A stretch of DNA of 21,853 bases from Monosiga brevicollis MX1 (lineage: Eukaryota; Opisthokonta; Choanoflagellata; Craspedida; Salpingoecidae). The stretch's first letter is position 1. Each line of letters opens with the position of its first letter. The position numbers and the translations under genes are program-made. Positions 19,441-21,853 of the stretch are shown in pieces. The notes under the pieces are model-generated. The model did no database searches. It was given only the letters and a program-made list of their open reading frames with translations, and was not told the DNA's origin. The stretch is from assembly GCF_000002865.3 (NCBI RefSeq), contig NW_001865052.1, positions 604,543 to 626,395 of the forward strand. The letters run 5' to 3'.

Positions 19441-20694
19441 GATTGTTTGGTTCAAGCCTGCCGCTGTCAACGAGATGAGTGAGGCACCTCCCAAGTGCCA
19501 GCGCGTCGTGCCGAGTGCGAGCAGACACGAGAGAGAGCGCGCGCTAGAGAGAGAGAGAGAGCAGGGCTCGCGCATTTTCAATCATCTCACTGATTTCGCC
19601 AGCTGGGTTGAGGCTGAGATTGGAGTATGGTCACTGAGTTCGTAAAGTGCCTTTGAAGTCGGCTCGCACACGTGCTTCGAGAGCAACGTTGTTGGATGGG
19701 AAGAGATTCAGTCATCGGCCTGGTCATCATCAGAGATGATTTTTATGGATGGGCTAGCTACAAGGCAAAAACAAACCAATTTAAGAGATCTGGTCTAGCA
19801 AGCGCACAAGGACAGAGAAGGTGCTCTTCGTCTACAAATGTAAGACAACAAAGGCTCATCGCCCAAGACGAGCACAACTTTGAATTATTCTAGAGCGATT
19901 TTTATCGCAGTTGTTATTGTGTCCTAGGTTAGTCGGTCAAGGTGCGATCCGAGGAGAGAGAGAGAGAGAGAGAAACGTGAGAAGACGACGAGACGGGGGC
20001 AAAAGGGCAGCGCTGCTGGTACTGGTGGGCACACGCGTGTCTGTTGGGCATCTGGCCGGGTCCTTGGCTTGGATGATGGTCTTCGGGGCTCATCAACATG
20101 GTCAAGGTGGTGCACTTGAGTTTCCCAATGGGACCAATGGGTTCTCATGAGCAATGCTCGTGGTCCGCCCCTTGCCGTTTTGTGTGCACCACATGGCCAA
20201 ACGCGCGCCTTGCACCGGGCCGTCGTGCCTGGTGCTTGCGGTCCATGTCCAGCCAATGATGCCCTCTGCCATTTCCTTGGGGCCTTTGGAAACTTGTCTG
20301 GAGGGGGTTTCAGTTTAAGGGCACGTTTGAGGGAACAGAAACTTGTCATGCCAGCCGACCCCAAGGACTCTTGTGCATGATCGACTTGCGGTCTCTTGTG
20401 TCGATGCTAGCGTCAGCACAGCTGGCGCCTGGCTTTGCATTTGTCGGCAGTTGACCTGGTAGAATGATCAGTTGACCAGTATCACTCATTCTTGCTGCCC
20501 GTGCCTTCCTTCTTCTTTCCCTCCCGTTCCTCTGTCGGATTGGACTTCGTTTGTAGACACAACTGCGCATTCGTGGCTCACGGCTCAAGGGTTCTTAATC
20601 CCTTCTTTCTCGCTGACTCGACCCTTTTTGGGGTTTTTTCTTGACATTGCATTCTTCGTTCTGATTTCCTCAGCGTGTTCACACCATCATCATC
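19441..20694. other. Divergent spacer between PIN1 and eIF4E
   Basis: 1.25 kb with short GA runs (19544-19561, 19955-19973). Open frames of 75-146 codons occur on both strands (for example 19924-20364 minus), but they have no recognisable domain and no supporting splice pattern. The sequence just before the eIF4E ATG, with CTGATTTCCTCAG ending near 20673, looks like a 3' splice site, so a 5' UTR intron is possible. No TGTCAGAC motif was seen. Confidence 0.5.
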
Positions 20695-21853
20695 ATGGCA
20701 GCGGCACCTTCCGAGGTTTGTCCTCATCCGTGCCCATGCACAAGACTCGAGTGCACCCTTAAGCCCCTGTGTCGACGTGTTGGATCCTCACATGACTCGG
20801 GTCTCGTCTCAGGCTGGGCCCGACAAGCATCCTCTGCAGGATGAGTGGACCCTCTGGCACGATGATACCTCCAAGGTCCGCGATGGCGATTGGAAGAGCA
20901 ACATCAAGAAGGTGGGTTGGTGTTCTTCGCTGCATGCTTGGCCGTCGTGACGTTTGTTTAGCTCCGCTCGCAAGAGTGTGGCGGCGGTGGGCTGACTGAC
21001 AGTGGGTTGTGGGCACATAGGTGTGCACCGTCAACTCGGTTGAGGAGTTCTGGCGCCTGTTCAACAACATCAAGAGCTTTGAAACCTTGGTCAAGGGCTC
21101 CAACTACCATCTTTTCAAGGTTGTTGCGCGTGCGTGTTTGGTGTCGGCGTTGTTTGAAGCATACTTTTGCTGTGCAGCCGCGTCCTTTTGCAAGTCTGTG
21201 TCATCTTCTGACCGGGCGTATATCATCTTGCTCACGCTTGTGGCTCGACTCCATCAACAGAAAAACATTGAGCCTTCCTGGGAAGACAAGGCCAACGCCA
21301 ATGGTGGCGCATTCAACATGCAATGCGAGGGCGAGCGCTTTCGCCCTCACGATCTGTGGCTGAGGACGGTACGCTTGATTGCATGTCCTTCGAGCGAAGC
21401 GTCTTTGCGGGCGAGCCAGTGTCCTGGTTTGCGCCACAATTTATGCTGTGGCTACTGCCCCTTCATTTTCATACTGCCTGTTTGTAGATGCTGTCTGTCA
21501 TTGGTAACCAGTATGGCGAGGACGGCAAGTACATTTGCGGCGTTTCGGCCAAGGCCAAGAGGCGTGGAGAGCGCCTCGAAATGTGGCTCAACCACTGTGA
21601 TATGGATGATGAGATTGCCAAGCGCATTGGGTGCGTTTCTTCTTCGTCTTGCCTTGACCTCCGGCCTTTGATGGGTGATATATGAGCCGCGTCGCACTTG
21701 CGTGCATGCCATCGACTCACGATGCTTTCCCTATCTTTTGGGTGCGGTTTGGCAGCAAGCGATGGAAGGAATTGGTCGAGTCGACTCAGATGATACAGTT
21801 CAAGGTGAGCATGACCGTCCCAATTCTAGTCTGCAACCCCCCCCCCCCCCCAA
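20695..21853 (+). CDS. EIF4E: Translation initiation factor eIF4E (cap-binding protein), 3' end outside window
   Basis: Exons: 20695-20715, 20813-20911, 21021-21119, 21261-21368, 21488-21630, 21756-21804, then a GTGAGC donor; the gene runs off the window after about 173 residues. eIF4E binds the m7G cap of mRNA and recruits eIF4G. The N-terminal tail is very short (MAAAPSEAGPDK) before HPLQDEWTLW. Cap-stacking Trp34 (DGDWKSN) and Trp80 with Glu81 (EPSWEDK) match human Trp56, Trp102 and Glu103. Trp51 (EEFWRLFNNI) matches human Trp73 at the eIF4G face, and Trp142 matches Trp166. The cap-phosphate basic residues become Lys/Arg/Arg in an ungapped match. Human Trp113 is Phe here (NGGAF). The Trp at both positions of the EWTLW motif fits class I eIF4E better than 4EHP. 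Introns 1-4 are phase 0. Confidence 0.95.
21837..21851 (+). repeat. Poly-C (C15) in eIF4E intron 6
   Basis: Fifteen C residues lie almost at the window edge, inside the intron that follows eIF4E exon 6. A homopolymer of this length may be length-variable or mark an assembly break. Confidence 0.8.

Noticed and set aside
19924-20364. 146-codon minus-strand ORF in the PIN1/eIF4E spacer
   Set aside because: It has no domain, runs into a (GA)n repeat and has no supporting splice signals.

Overview
This window reads as a piece of a compact, GC-rich nuclear genome from a unicellular relative of animals. A choanoflagellate such as Monosiga is the best guess, but that is inference. The reasons are: animal-type proteins (PIN1, INTS11, LARP1 DM15 region, VARP-like VPS9 protein, eIF4E) encoded with many short GT-AG introns of about 76-185 nt; short intergenic spaces; an FAS-type acyltransferase; and long (CT)n, (CA)n and (TG)n microsatellites. 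No mobile element, viral fossil, rRNA, tRNA or CRISPR array was recognised.

Layout from left to right: (CT)n repeat (1-76); a tentative three-exon gene of unknown function on the minus strand (206-987); a divergent promoter; a seven-exon VPS9/VARP-like Rab GEF on plus (1200-3337); a 2 kb gene-poor stretch with a perfect hairpin and (CT)40; a seven-exon LARP1-like DM15 gene on plus (5314-7746); convergent to it, a five-exon secreted clan-A glycoside hydrolase on minus (10036-8121); a divergent promoter carrying three copies of a TGTCAGAC motif; INTS11 on plus in one exon (10291-12483); convergent to it, an FAS/PKS-type acyltransferase on minus (14853-13135, 5' end unresolved); a repeat-rich space; a four-exon old-yellow-enzyme gene on plus (16186-17730); (CA)62; convergent to it, a seven-exon PIN1 gene on minus (19440-18261) that single-frame ORFs do not reveal; a 1.25 kb space; and the first six exons of eIF4E on plus (20695 to the window end).

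The exon joins were made by hand from splice signals, phase and family homology. In every assembled gene the exon lengths sum to a multiple of three, which supports the models. The genes do not form one pathway. They are ordinary housekeeping functions (RNA processing, translation, endosomal traffic, proline isomerisation, flavin redox, polysaccharide digestion) in alternating divergent and convergent pairs.

The points most worth following are: a LARP1-family protein that seems to have lost both the La module and most cap-contacting DM15 residues; a conserved motif (TGTCAGAC with a T-rich flank) in three of four divergent spaces; an FAS-derived acyltransferase without a ketosynthase and without the malonyl-binding arginine; a VARP-like GEF without ankyrin repeats; and a bacterial-looking glycoside hydrolase that carries introns.
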